A model generated the notes under the pieces. The model was not told the origin of the DNA. It ran no database searches and saw nothing but the letters and a program-made list of their open reading frames with translations. A DNA stretch of 64,000 nt from Chitinophagaceae bacterium. Its GTDB lineage: Bacteria; Bacteroidota; Bacteroidia; Chitinophagales; Chitinophagaceae. A program made the translations under genes and the position numbers. The stretch spans positions 310,001 through 374,000 of the forward strand of contig JAHBTK010000006.1 in NCBI GenBank assembly GCA_019638625.1, read 5' to 3'. Positions 28,515 through 36,118 of the stretch are shown in pieces; the first letter of the stretch is position 1; each line of letters starts with the position of its first letter.

Positions 28515-29378
28515 ATGAAATACATTTTAACACTAACCACCCTGTTTGTGATAAAGACAGCTTTTGTACAAACAAAACTGCCAGACTTTTTGCAGGGGCG
28601 CTGGAAAATGGAAAACAAGGAGGTGTATGAACATTGGGACCGGCTGAACGACCAGGCAATGAAAGGATTTTCCTACAGTATAAAGAACGGGCAGGTAAAA
28701 GTTTCTGAATATTTGAATATAGTCAGGAATAGTAAAAGCATTATTTATACGGCCACCGTGCTCAATCAAAACCAGGGAAAGGAGATTGAATTTAAAATGA
28801 CAAAGGCAGATGATATATGGGTATTCGAAAACCCCCTTCACGACTTTCCTCAAAAAATTGTTTATCAAAAAATTTCCGGTAATGAAATAATCGTAGAGCT
28901 TTCCGGCAGTGGACAAAAAAAGTTTTCCTACAAAATGATAAAACAAAATCCGGGAGATATTCAAAAAGACACGACCATCTCAAATGCCAATTATGATAAG
29001 GCGCTGGCCGAAAGGCTGGGTGCGGACGCCTACGGAATGAAAGGCTATCTGTTGGTGGTGCTTAAAACCGGACCTAATAAAACAACGGATAAGGATTTAA
29101 TCAGCGAAAGTTTCAGGGGGCACCTTGCCAATATTAACCGGCTGGTAGACGAAGGGAAACTGATCGTTGCGGGACCTTTCGGAAAGAACGACAACCAGTA
29201 CAGGGGAATTTTTATTTTGAACAATGTGAAAACCGCAGAGGAAGCAAAAGAATTGCTGCAGACAGACCCGGCTATCGCCAACGGTTTACTGGAAATTGAG
29301 ATATACAACTGGTACGGTTCTGCAGCACTGCCCGAATACCTGCCATTTTCTGATAAGGTGTGGAAACAACAACCCTGA
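28515..29378 (+). CDS. Secreted fusion: DUF6265-like domain plus YciI-like domain
   Basis: A protein of about 287 residues. The start was set at MKYILTLTTLFVIKTAF because a signal peptide follows; an upstream ATG at 28479 is in frame but adds a non-hydrophobic leader. Residues about 20-145 (FLQGRWKMENKEVYEHWDRL, NPLHDFPQKIVYQ) resemble the lipocalin-like DUF6265 family. Residues about 175-270 (YLLVVLKTGPNKTTD, FRGHLANINRLVDEGKLIVAGPF, IFILNNVKTAEEAKELLQTDP) resemble the YCII-related ferredoxin-like fold. Each domain is more often found alone. The enzymatic role, if any, is unknown. Confidence 0.8.
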   Translation: MKYILTLTTLFVIKTAFVQTKLPDFLQGRWKMENKEVYEHWDRLNDQAMKGFSYSIKNGQVKVSEYLNIVRNSKSIIYTATVLNQNQGKEIEFKMTKADDIWVFENPLHDFPQKIVYQKISGNEIIVELSGSGQKKFSYKMIKQNPGDIQKDTTISNANYDKALAERLGADAYGMKGYLLVVLKTGPNKTTDKDLISESFRGHLANINRLVDEGKLIVAGPFGKNDNQYRGIFILNNVKTAEEAKELLQTDPAIANGLLEIEIYNWYGSAALPEYLPFSDKVWKQQP

Positions 29379-29438
29379 AGCTGATGATTTGCGAAGTATG
29401 GAAACCTGAAAAAAATTGTAACCCTCAAATATTGTTTT

Positions 29439-31166
29439 ATGCGGTCATGTTACTTTCTCTTTCTCTGTATTATCATCTTCGCATGCAACAACCCCGGCAA
29501 TACAAAGCAAGACTCCCCGGCTAATGCTTCCCGGTCTATCGGTTGTTATGTTCCGGCTACAACGGATGCCGGCTGGTACACCACCGGCAGGAAAGCCCCC
29601 CGATTTGAAGGGTTGGCGGGTATTGATTTCAAAATTTCAACTTCCAGCCAGGAAGCCAGGGAATATTTTAACCAGGGAATGATGTTGGCATATGGTTTTA
29701 ACCACGCGGAAGCGGCACGGTCTTTTTATGAAGCGACCCGGCTGGATTCCTCCTGCGCGATGGCTTACTGGGGATTCGCCTATGTGCTGGGACCTAACTA
29801 CAACGGGGGAATGGAAGAAGATAATTTTCAGCGTGCCTGGGACGCCTCCCTGAAGGCGCAATCGCTTTCGGGCAACTGCACGCCGAAAGAAGCGGCGCTT
29901 ATAGGCGCACTGGCTTCCCGGTACTCGGCAGAACCGCCTGTCGACCGAAGCTCACTGGATATCGCCTATGCTGCAGCCATGAAAAAGGTATACGACCAAT
30001 ATCCTACCGACCCGGATATCGGCGCTCTGTACGCCGAGTCGCTGATGGACCTGCATCCCTGGGACCTGTATGACAAAAAAACAAAGGCGCCCAAAGCATG
30101 GACTCCGGAACTGGTTACCGTGTTGGAGCATCTCATGAAAACCAATCCGAAGCATCCGGGGGCGCATCATTTTTACATACACGCGCTGGAAGCTTCCGCC
30201 ACTCCTGAAAAAGCGCTTCCGAGTGCAAACCTGCTGGGAACACTGGTACCAGGGTCCGGGCATCTGGTGCATATGCCATCGCATATTTACATCAACACCG
30301 GCGACTATCATCTCGGTTCAATATCCAATATGCAGGCTGTGGATATTGACAGCGTTTATACGACCGCATGCCATGCCCAGGGAGCCTATCCGCTGGCCTA
30401 TTATCCGCACAACTATCATTTTCTTACCGCCACCGCCACACTGGAAGGCAATTCAAAATTGGCCTGGGAAGCGGCCCTAAAACTGCAACAGCATACTTCT
30501 GAACAAATAATGCGTATGCCGGGATGGGGTACCCTGCAACACTATTATACCATTCCTTACTATATTGCCGCAAAACTGTCGATGTGGGATACGATCCTCT
30601 CTCTTACCGCTCCGGCGGAAGACCTCGTGTATCCCCGGGCAATCTGGCACTATGCAAGAGGCATGGCCTTTTTGGGAAAGCAGGATGTATCCGGCGCACA
30701 AAAAGAATTGGATAGCCTGAATGTATTGGCGGCTGACAGCACTCTTCAACATCTTACTGTATGGGATATTAATACGACCGCGGATCTTGTGCAGATCGCT
30801 GCAAAGGTATTGTCTGCCGGAATAGCGGTGAAACAGGACCTTTCAGACAAGTCTGCTTCCCTGTTGAAAGAAGCCATTGTTATTGAAGATAACCTCAACT
30901 ACAATGAGCCGCCGGACTGGTTTTTCTCGGTAAGACACCACCTGGGAGCGATATTGCTCAAAGCGGGAAAATATAGTGAAGCGGAAGAAGTTTACCGGGA
31001 AGACCTGCAGGTATGGCGTAAAAACGGCTGGGCCCTGGCAGGCCTTTACAACGCTCTAAGTCAGCAGAAGAAAAACGGGGAAGCAGAAAAAATAAAATCC
31101 GCTTTTGAAGAATCGTGGAAATACGCGGATGTGGCCATCACCTCATCTTCCACCATTGCCGACTAA
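29439..31166 (+). CDS. TPR-repeat lipoprotein with conserved histidine motifs
   Basis: A 575-residue lipoprotein (signal ending IIIFACNN, Cys16). Tetratricopeptide repeats are visible at about 70-110 (AREYFNQGMMLAYGFNHAEAA, SFYEATRLDSSCAMAYWGF) and again near the C-terminus (AGKYSEAEEVYREDLQVW). Between them are conserved-looking histidine clusters: HPGAHHFYIHALEAS, HLVHMPSHIYI and YYPHNYHF. These resemble metal-site motifs, but no known enzyme family can be assigned. It starts 60 bp after the preceding fusion gene and may share its transcript. The protein faces the periplasm or cell surface. Confidence 0.85.
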   Translation: MRSCYFLFLCIIIFACNNPGNTKQDSPANASRSIGCYVPATTDAGWYTTGRKAPRFEGLAGIDFKISTSSQEAREYFNQGMMLAYGFNHAEAARSFYEATRLDSSCAMAYWGFAYVLGPNYNGGMEEDNFQRAWDASLKAQSLSGNCTPKEAALIGALASRYSAEPPVDRSSLDIAYAAAMKKVYDQYPTDPDIGALYAESLMDLHPWDLYDKKTKAPKAWTPELVTVLEHLMKTNPKHPGAHHFYIHALEASATPEKALPSANLLGTLVPGSGHLVHMPSHIYINTGDYHLGSISNMQAVDIDSVYTTACHAQGAYPLAYYPHNYHFLTATATLEGNSKLAWEAALKLQQHTSEQIMRMPGWGTLQHYYTIPYYIAAKLSMWDTILSLTAPAEDLVYPRAIWHYARGMAFLGKQDVSGAQKELDSLNVLAADSTLQHLTVWDINTTADLVQIAAKVLSAGIAVKQDLSDKSASLLKEAIVIEDNLNYNEPPDWFFSVRHHLGAILLKAGKYSEAEEVYREDLQVWRKNGWALAGLYNALSQQKKNGEAEKIKSAFEESWKYADVAITSSSTIAD

Positions 31167-31204
31167 AACAGGCGAACCGGGTCCGGCCTGTGAGCCTTGC
31201 GCTC

Positions 31205-31801
31205 TCAATGGAGTCCGGTTCTTTTTGTGCACCACCCTGCTATCGCCTTCACTGCTTCAGCCAGGGAAGGATAAACAGCGTCGGTAACCGGGTCCGGAAA
31301 ATCGGGCGCCGGGCGATTGCTGCTGATGAAAATAGTGGTCATGCCAACACTTTTTCCAAACATCATATCGCTCATGGTATTCCCGATCATTATTGATTTT
31401 GTAAAATCTATTTCCGGAAAATCGGCTTTTGCCTGGTAGGCCATGCCGGGCGAAGGTTTCCGGTTGGGGCCTTCATCCGTACAATAGTATATTTTATCGA
31501 TCCGCCCGCCTGTGGTTTCGATTTTCCCGAGCATATAGGCATGGATATCCAACAGGTCTTGCCCGGTCATAAGACCTTTGGCAACGCCCCGCTGATTGGT
31601 AACGATCACGATGATGCCGAACAATCCGGCAAGTGTTTTCAGCGCTTCCTGCACTCCATCATAAAACCTGAAGTCCTCCCAGCGGGTGATATAGTCGCCC
31701 ACGTTCTCATAGTTAATAACGCCATCCCTGTCTAAAAAAAGTGTCCAGCTTTTATCGATCTTTTTAAAATCTGCCACTGCTCCTGTTTTAATTGGTCGCA
31801 A
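31205..31801 (-). CDS. HAD-IIIA family phosphatase (HisB-N/GmhB-like)
   Basis: A 198-residue cytoplasmic HAD hydrolase. Motif I is LFLDRDGVIN (nucleophile Asp24, acid Asp26), motif II is IVIVTNQRGVAKG, motif III lies in NRKPSPGM and motif IV in MIGNTMSDMMFGKSVGM. This is the small histidinol-phosphatase or heptose-bisphosphatase type, but the cysteine/histidine zinc loop of GmhB is missing (YYCTDEGPNRKPSP has one Cys). Its start lies 17 bp after the stop of the ATP-grasp-like gene, so the pair is an operon. The substrate is unknown and could be the phosphorylated product of the neighbour. Confidence 0.85.
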   Translation of the reverse strand: MRPIKTGAVADFKKIDKSWTLFLDRDGVINYENVGDYITRWEDFRFYDGVQEALKTLAGLFGIIVIVTNQRGVAKGLMTGQDLLDIHAYMLGKIETTGGRIDKIYYCTDEGPNRKPSPGMAYQAKADFPEIDFTKSIMIGNTMSDMMFGKSVGMTTIFISSNRPAPDFPDPVTDAVYPSLAEAVKAIAGWCTKRTGLH

Positions 31802-31818
31802 AGATACCCGGCTTTGCC

Positions 31819-33012
31819 TTAATCCTTCTCAAAAAAGCAAACGGATCCCCCCACCCATTCTTTGTCTTTATTATAGCGCACACCGATCATTTTTCCCTTG
31901 CTCAACCGGGCAAGGTTAATTGCCGCATGCGGACGCGCATCACCATCCGGCCACAGATACATCACCCTTATCTCGGCTTTTGCCGGGATATCAGGCGTTG
32001 CTATAACATCCGCATAAGTAACTTTTCGCTGCAGTATCCAGTTTTCCGGGTCTTTAATAGCTTCCATATCACCGGACTGTATGTCTATCACCACTCCCTG
32101 CCCGGCAAAGGAGAACAGGGGCTTCAACACATAGTTCTCCAGGTCTGCAGGCAACTGCTTCAGTTCATTTACAAAAAAAGTAGCGGGCACATAAGGATGC
32201 CTGATAAAAGGCAGGGTGAACTTGCTGATCCGGTAAAACCAGTTGGGATGCGGTACCCATTCCACGTCCCAGTCCTGCGTAATATCTATAATATCTCCCA
32301 GGTCTTTTTGCGCCTTCAGGTCGTCAAAAATCAGCCGGTTATAAATCCTGTGTATAGGCGTCTTCACGCCATCCTTTTGATAATAGAGTTTTTTTCCTTC
32401 GGCAAATACATTTGTAATACATACCGGTTTAATACCCGTGTAATCCTCCGTGCAGTAAAAATCGATCCGGGTTTTCTGTTGCTCCGGCCTTATTTCTAGC
32501 AGGATAACATTTTCCGGCGCATGGTTCCCCAGCAACAACCCGCGCAGCATTTTTACATAACTGTCTTTGTCGTACCCTCCCAGGTAATGGCTATAGTTTT
32601 CAGGGATTTCAAAATGTTTTTCCACTACCTCCGGGTAATACACCTGGAAGCCGTATAACGAAGGGAAACCCTGCATTTCTATCAGTTGCGGCTCCAGCTC
32701 GTTCTCTTTGTTCACACATATGCCAAAGTCAAAAACGATCATCTGGCAATGACTGCTTTCATTTTTTACGCGCTCTCCGCCGGGAATTCCCCTTTCGGTG
32801 AGTTCCTTAAAACCAGGTTCGGTAATAATGTCTATTATGGATTCGCATGCATCCAGCACTTTCTTTTTAAAATCCCTGTCGGCAAAAATGGGCGTTTCCG
32901 CCACCCGGAACTCTATTGCGCCGGGATGAAGGCTTTTAAGGTCCCGGAGGAAATTTTCATACTTTTCAACAGTAAATTCGCTGTTAAATGTTTTCCGCAG
33001 ATCTGATACCAT
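31819..33012 (-). CDS. ATP-grasp-like protein of unknown function
   Basis: A 397-residue cytoplasmic protein. The region from about 290 to 390 (ENYVLKPLFSFAGQGVVIDI, ENWILQRKVTYADVI, AEIRVMYLWPDG, ARLSKGKMIGVRYN) has the lysine, glycine-rich loop and acidic/Asn pattern expected of ATP-grasp ligases. The N-terminal half carries FGICVNKENELEPQLIEMQGF, reminiscent of a substrate-binding lobe. I do not recognise the family or the ligated substrates. A HAD phosphatase gene follows 17 bp downstream on the same strand, suggesting a two-step ATP-dependent ligation and dephosphorylation, which is inference only. Confidence 0.8.
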   Translation of the reverse strand: MVSDLRKTFNSEFTVEKYENFLRDLKSLHPGAIEFRVAETPIFADRDFKKKVLDACESIIDIITEPGFKELTERGIPGGERVKNESSHCQMIVFDFGICVNKENELEPQLIEMQGFPSLYGFQVYYPEVVEKHFEIPENYSHYLGGYDKDSYVKMLRGLLLGNHAPENVILLEIRPEQQKTRIDFYCTEDYTGIKPVCITNVFAEGKKLYYQKDGVKTPIHRIYNRLIFDDLKAQKDLGDIIDITQDWDVEWVPHPNWFYRISKFTLPFIRHPYVPATFFVNELKQLPADLENYVLKPLFSFAGQGVVIDIQSGDMEAIKDPENWILQRKVTYADVIATPDIPAKAEIRVMYLWPDGDARPHAAINLARLSKGKMIGVRYNKDKEWVGGSVCFFEKD

Positions 33013-33279
33013 AGCATTAGTTTGCCCTTAAGATATGATTTTTTCCACTACAAAAAACTCCTTACCTGAAACCAGGGTGTATTTCAAATTTTCGCAAAAA
33101 GGACTATACAGGCTGTGCAGCAACCCGCATATCCCCGCTCCGAAAGGAGTCCGGAGTCCTTCGGACTGGCAGGGGTTGAAGCTTCGAGCTAGAACAAACT
33201 TACACCTGAGGGGGTGGAGACTCGTGAAGATCTTCCGAAATCCTCCCCCTCGGCGAATTGCTGATGATGCAGGTTGCAG

Positions 33280-34087
33280 CCCCCTCCCGAGCTATCGTGT
33301 GGACACAATTTTTCCGGAAGTTTAATATGCAAGCGCTTATAATAAAGGATACTCCTGCAGCTCAGGATTATTTTCAGATTGGTTATGCGGGTAAGCCCGG
33401 AGGGCTTAAATTTGAATAGCTCCCGGTTTTACCGGGAGAATAAATAGTCAATGAACCACCCAACCCGCCTCGGCGGGTTGAACAAATTGTTAACCATGAG
33501 CACTTACAGGCAAATCTTTTACCAGATTATCTTTGGCACCAAAAACAGGGAGGCAACTATTTCTGAAGCCTTCGAAACCGATCTTTACAAATACATATGG
33601 GGGATAATCGAAGGACATAAGTGTAAGCTTTACCGCATCAACAGCATGCCCGACCATATTCATATATTCTCAGATATGCATCCAGGGGTTTGTTTAAGCG
33701 ATTATGTTAAGGATATTAAAGTTGCGAGTAGTATCTGGATGAAGAATAGCGGGAAGTTTCCTTTGTTTTCCAATTGGCAGGATGGCTATGGAGCATTCAC
33801 TTATTCAACAAGGGAAAAGGATATGATCATTGAGTATATCAAAAACCAAAAAGAGCACCACAGGAAAGAAACATTTCGTGATGAATATAAAAGGATCTTG
33901 CAGGAGAATGGAATTGAATTTGACGAAAAATATCTATTGTAATGTTCAACCCCGCAAGCCGGGGTTGCCTTGAACTCCGATCATTCATTTCTCCCGGTTT
34001 TACCGGGAGCTACTGTTATTCAAGCCCTACGGGCTTGACTGGCAAAACTACCTGGAGATGTGTCCATACGATAGCCTCCCGAGGGGG
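33280..34087. mobile_element. REP-associated tyrosine transposase element
   Basis: The element is bounded by an imperfect inverted repeat of about 28 bp (33280-33307 and 34059-34087; both read CTATCGT.TGGACACA on one strand). Inside are palindromes in matching order around the transposase gene: AAGCCCGGAGGGCTT 33393-33407, CTCCCGGTTTTACCGGGAG 33420-33438, CAACCCGCCTCGGCGGGTTG 33461-33480. On the right are 33947-33967, an identical CTCCCGGTTTTACCGGGAG at 33991-34009, and 34021-34037. This arrangement fits IS200-like REP transposases, which recognise such hairpins as single-stranded DNA. A further hairpin (GAGGGGGTGGA with TCCTCCCCCTC) lies just outside on the left. Confidence 0.75.
33496..33942 (+). 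CDS. IS200-like REP-associated tyrosine transposase (HUH)
   Basis: A 148-residue protein of the Y1 transposase family. Residues 51-57 (MPDHIHI) contain the HUH metal-binding motif His54-Ile-His56, and Tyr114 in IIEYIKNQKEHH is the candidate nucleophile. The start at MSTYRQIFYQIIFGTK was preferred to an in-frame ATG 45 bp upstream, because the upstream stretch runs through the palindrome at 33461. The family cuts and joins single-stranded DNA at hairpins. The gene looks intact. A 3' remnant of a related gene is at 219-422, and a transposase-free palindrome cluster at 8209-8414 shares its flanking repeats. Confidence 0.92.
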   Translation: MSTYRQIFYQIIFGTKNREATISEAFETDLYKYIWGIIEGHKCKLYRINSMPDHIHIFSDMHPGVCLSDYVKDIKVASSIWMKNSGKFPLFSNWQDGYGAFTYSTREKDMIIEYIKNQKEHHRKETFRDEYKRILQENGIEFDEKYLL

Positions 34088-34344
34088 ACATGTAACCGGC
34101 TGACGATAATGTTCCGATAATCAAACAATTCAGCCTTTACAAATCAAAAGCTCAGCAGATTATAAAGAGAAAATTTGAACTTTTATTGCAACATTTGTTT
34201 ATCCCTGATTTTGCCGCAATGAGAATAGTTCTCACCGAAGGTAAATGCGCCCCTTAAACCATGCTTTTTAAACCCATTCTCGGGGAAGGGTTTGCCTGTG
34301 GTTTTTATGCCAAAGTTATAATGCAGGAAACAATGAAAGGAAAA

Positions 34345-34359
34345 CCGAAAAGTTCACCA
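34345..34359 (+). promoter_or_regulatory. Putative activator site 1 (CCGAAAAGTTCACCA)
   Basis: An exact 15-bp repeat shared with 34796-34810. The distance from its end to the end of a promoter-like box (ACATCTTTG, ending 34389) is 30 nt, the same as at the second copy. It precedes the small AraC-type regulator gene, suggesting autoregulation. Confidence 0.6.
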
Positions 34360-34397
34360 TACATACTTTTTCAGAAAATTACATCTTTGTCTGATCT

Positions 34398-34790
34398 TTG
34401 AGATTCAGTCTAATACAAAAAACAAACCAGGACGTATTGAAAAGAAGTAAAGAAATTACTCAAACCTATTTTAAGTTCTTGGACAAACACATTGAGGATG
34501 TGGTTTCAGGTCAGGTAACTGACTTTATGGAAATAAACCAGATTGCCAATGAATTGTTCATCTCCCATAAACATCTTACCGATACCGTTCAAAAGGAAAC
34601 AGGAAATCACCCCTGCCATTTTTATGACCTCAAAATTATAGACCAGGCAAAACAAATGCTCTCAGAAACAGACAGATCCATTTCAGAAACTGCAAGAGTA
34701 CTCACTTACGACCCGTCTAACTTTTCAAAATTTTTCAAAAAATTTACAGGAAAAACGCCAGGTCAATTCAGAAAAGAGAATAAAAAATAA
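34398..34790 (+). CDS. Small AraC-type helix-turn-helix regulator
   Basis: About 130 residues, no sensor domain. The AraC/XylS double helix-turn-helix occupies about 45-127: INQIANELFISHKHLTDTVQ, then SISETARVLTYDPSNFSKFFKKFTGKTPGQFR. No ATG is available near the 5' end: an in-frame stop at 34392 precedes a TTG at 34398, which was chosen, and another TTG is at 34437. A promoter-like box ends at 34389, so the mRNA may have almost no leader. Shared upstream repeats with the next gene indicate it controls the SDR gene. The sequence is visibly A/T-rich, as in the following genes. Confidence 0.85.
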   Translation: MRFSLIQKTNQDVLKRSKEITQTYFKFLDKHIEDVVSGQVTDFMEINQIANELFISHKHLTDTVQKETGNHPCHFYDLKIIDQAKQMLSETDRSISETARVLTYDPSNFSKFFKKFTGKTPGQFRKENKK

Positions 34791-34795
34791 AAGTT

Positions 34796-34810
34796 CCGAA
34801 AAGTTCACCA
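34796..34810 (+). promoter_or_regulatory. Putative activator site 2 (CCGAAAAGTTCACCA)
   Basis: The identical copy of the repeat at 34345, starting 6 bp after the regulator's stop codon. A promoter-like box (TCACCTTTG) ends at 34840, again 30 nt downstream, followed by the SDR start at 34877. Equal spacing to the box argues for a bound regulator. Confidence 0.6.
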
Positions 34811-34876
34811 CAAAATTAGATGCCAACCCTGTCACCTTTGCAATAGTAATTGTAAAACATTTTAAAATAAAGTAAA

Positions 34877-35632
34877 ATGACAGGAAACGATTTAAATGAA
34901 AAAGTAGTTTTGATTGCAGGGGGTGCAAAAAATCTGGGAGGTTTATTAAGCCGCAACTTTGCTTCCAAAGGAGCTAAAATAGCTATTCACTACAATAGCG
35001 ACAGCACAAAAGCAGATGCCGAAAAAACACTGACTGATATTGTAACCGCAGGTGGAAAAGCATTTTTGTTTCAGGCTGATTTGACGAAGGTGGAGAACAT
35101 CAAAAAGCTTTTTGAAGAAACAAAATCAAAATTCGGGGGTATCGATATCGCGATCAACACAGTAGGAATGGTATTAAAAAAGCCCTTCCTTGACACAACC
35201 GAGGCGGAATATGATACCATGTTCGACATCAACTCAAAGGTGGCTTACTTCTTTATTCAGGAAGCCGGAAAAACATTGAACGATAACGGGAAAATCTGTA
35301 CCATTGTTACTTCACTGTTGGCCGCTTACACAGGATTGTATTCCACTTATGCAGGAGCCAAAGCGCCTGTTGAGCACTTCACAAGAATGGCTTCCAAAGA
35401 GTTTGGGAACAGGGGAATTTCCGTAACAGGAGTAGCTCCCGGACCAATGGATACTCCCTTCTTCTACGGACAGGAAAGCGATGATGCGGTAGCCTATCAT
35501 AAGTCAGCTTCAGCTCTCGGAGGTTTGACCGATATCAGGGACATTGCCCCGCTGGTAGAATTCCTGGTAACGGAAGGCGGGTGGATTACAGGACAAACTA
35601 TTTTTGCCAATGGAGGTTACACAACAAGATAA
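34877..35632 (+). CDS. Short-chain dehydrogenase/reductase
   Basis: A 251-residue classical SDR. The nucleotide-binding glycine motif is AGGAKNLGG (14-22), Asp68 sits in QADLT, NTVG replaces the usual NNAG at 94-97, and the active site comprises Ser146, Tyr158 and Lys162 in LYSTYAGAKAP. The C-terminus FANGGYTTR is typical. It should oxidise or reduce an alcohol/carbonyl with NAD(P)(H); the substrate is unknown. It probably has its own promoter and is controlled by the adjacent AraC-type regulator. A strong terminator follows at 35655, separating it from the membrane protein gene downstream. Confidence 0.93.
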   Translation: MTGNDLNEKVVLIAGGAKNLGGLLSRNFASKGAKIAIHYNSDSTKADAEKTLTDIVTAGGKAFLFQADLTKVENIKKLFEETKSKFGGIDIAINTVGMVLKKPFLDTTEAEYDTMFDINSKVAYFFIQEAGKTLNDNGKICTIVTSLLAAYTGLYSTYAGAKAPVEHFTRMASKEFGNRGISVTGVAPGPMDTPFFYGQESDDAVAYHKSASALGGLTDIRDIAPLVEFLVTEGGWITGQTIFANGGYTTR

Positions 35633-35654
35633 AATCAAATAAAAAATTATCTTT

Positions 35655-35690
35655 AAAAGGCAAATAACCTGGTTGTTTGCCTTTTCTTTT
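35655..35690 (+). terminator. Rho-independent terminator after the SDR gene
   Basis: Stem AAAAGGCAAA / TTTGCCTTTT with an 11-nt loop, then TCTTTT. It starts 22 bp after the SDR stop codon. Confidence 0.75.
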
Positions 35691-35704
35691 AAAAGCTCAA
35701 AGCC

Positions 35705-36055
35705 ATGATCATAAAAATATTGAATTCTGCCCTGATACTCTTTGCCGTATGTATGGGGCTGAAACACGGTTGGAATATGCTTACTGCAAAACACGAAATG
35801 CTGGATATGTTCGGCAAATGGAATTTCAACAAAAACGCGGTTATGATCAATGGAGCTATAACGCTGTTGGCTTCTGTTCTTATATTGTTCCCTAAAACCT
35901 TCGTTTGGGGAAATTTCCTGATGGCCGCAGGAATTTTAATGATTATCTGCTTTCAATTATTGTATAAAGACCTGAGAGGAGCAGCCATAGAAGTTCCGTT
36001 TTTATTGCTCAATTTTGTCATTATCTATTTGCAACATCCTTTGAAGAATGGATAA
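35705..36055 (+). CDS. Small four-helix membrane protein (DoxX-like)
   Basis: 116 residues with four hydrophobic segments (about 4-20, 45-62, 67-84, 92-108) and charged loops such as LKHGWNMLTAKHEMLDMFGKW. Size and helix layout resemble the DoxX/SURF4-like small membrane proteins, though I cannot identify a diagnostic motif. The start ATG is 14 bp after the SDR terminator. It precedes the bestrophin gene by 63 bp on the same strand and may belong to that transcript. Function unknown. Confidence 0.7.
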   Translation: MIIKILNSALILFAVCMGLKHGWNMLTAKHEMLDMFGKWNFNKNAVMINGAITLLASVLILFPKTFVWGNFLMAAGILMIICFQLLYKDLRGAAIEVPFLLLNFVIIYLQHPLKNG

Positions 36056-36118
36056 TGACAGGCTATCCACTATCCTTTTACAATTATCAACTATAATTGT
36101 AAATTTTCGATTAATAAA

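Noticed and set aside
34220..34234. Perfect dyad TGAGAATAGTTCTCA as an operator
   Set aside because: A single short dyad 160 bp from the nearest gene start with no second copy; too weak to annotate as a site.
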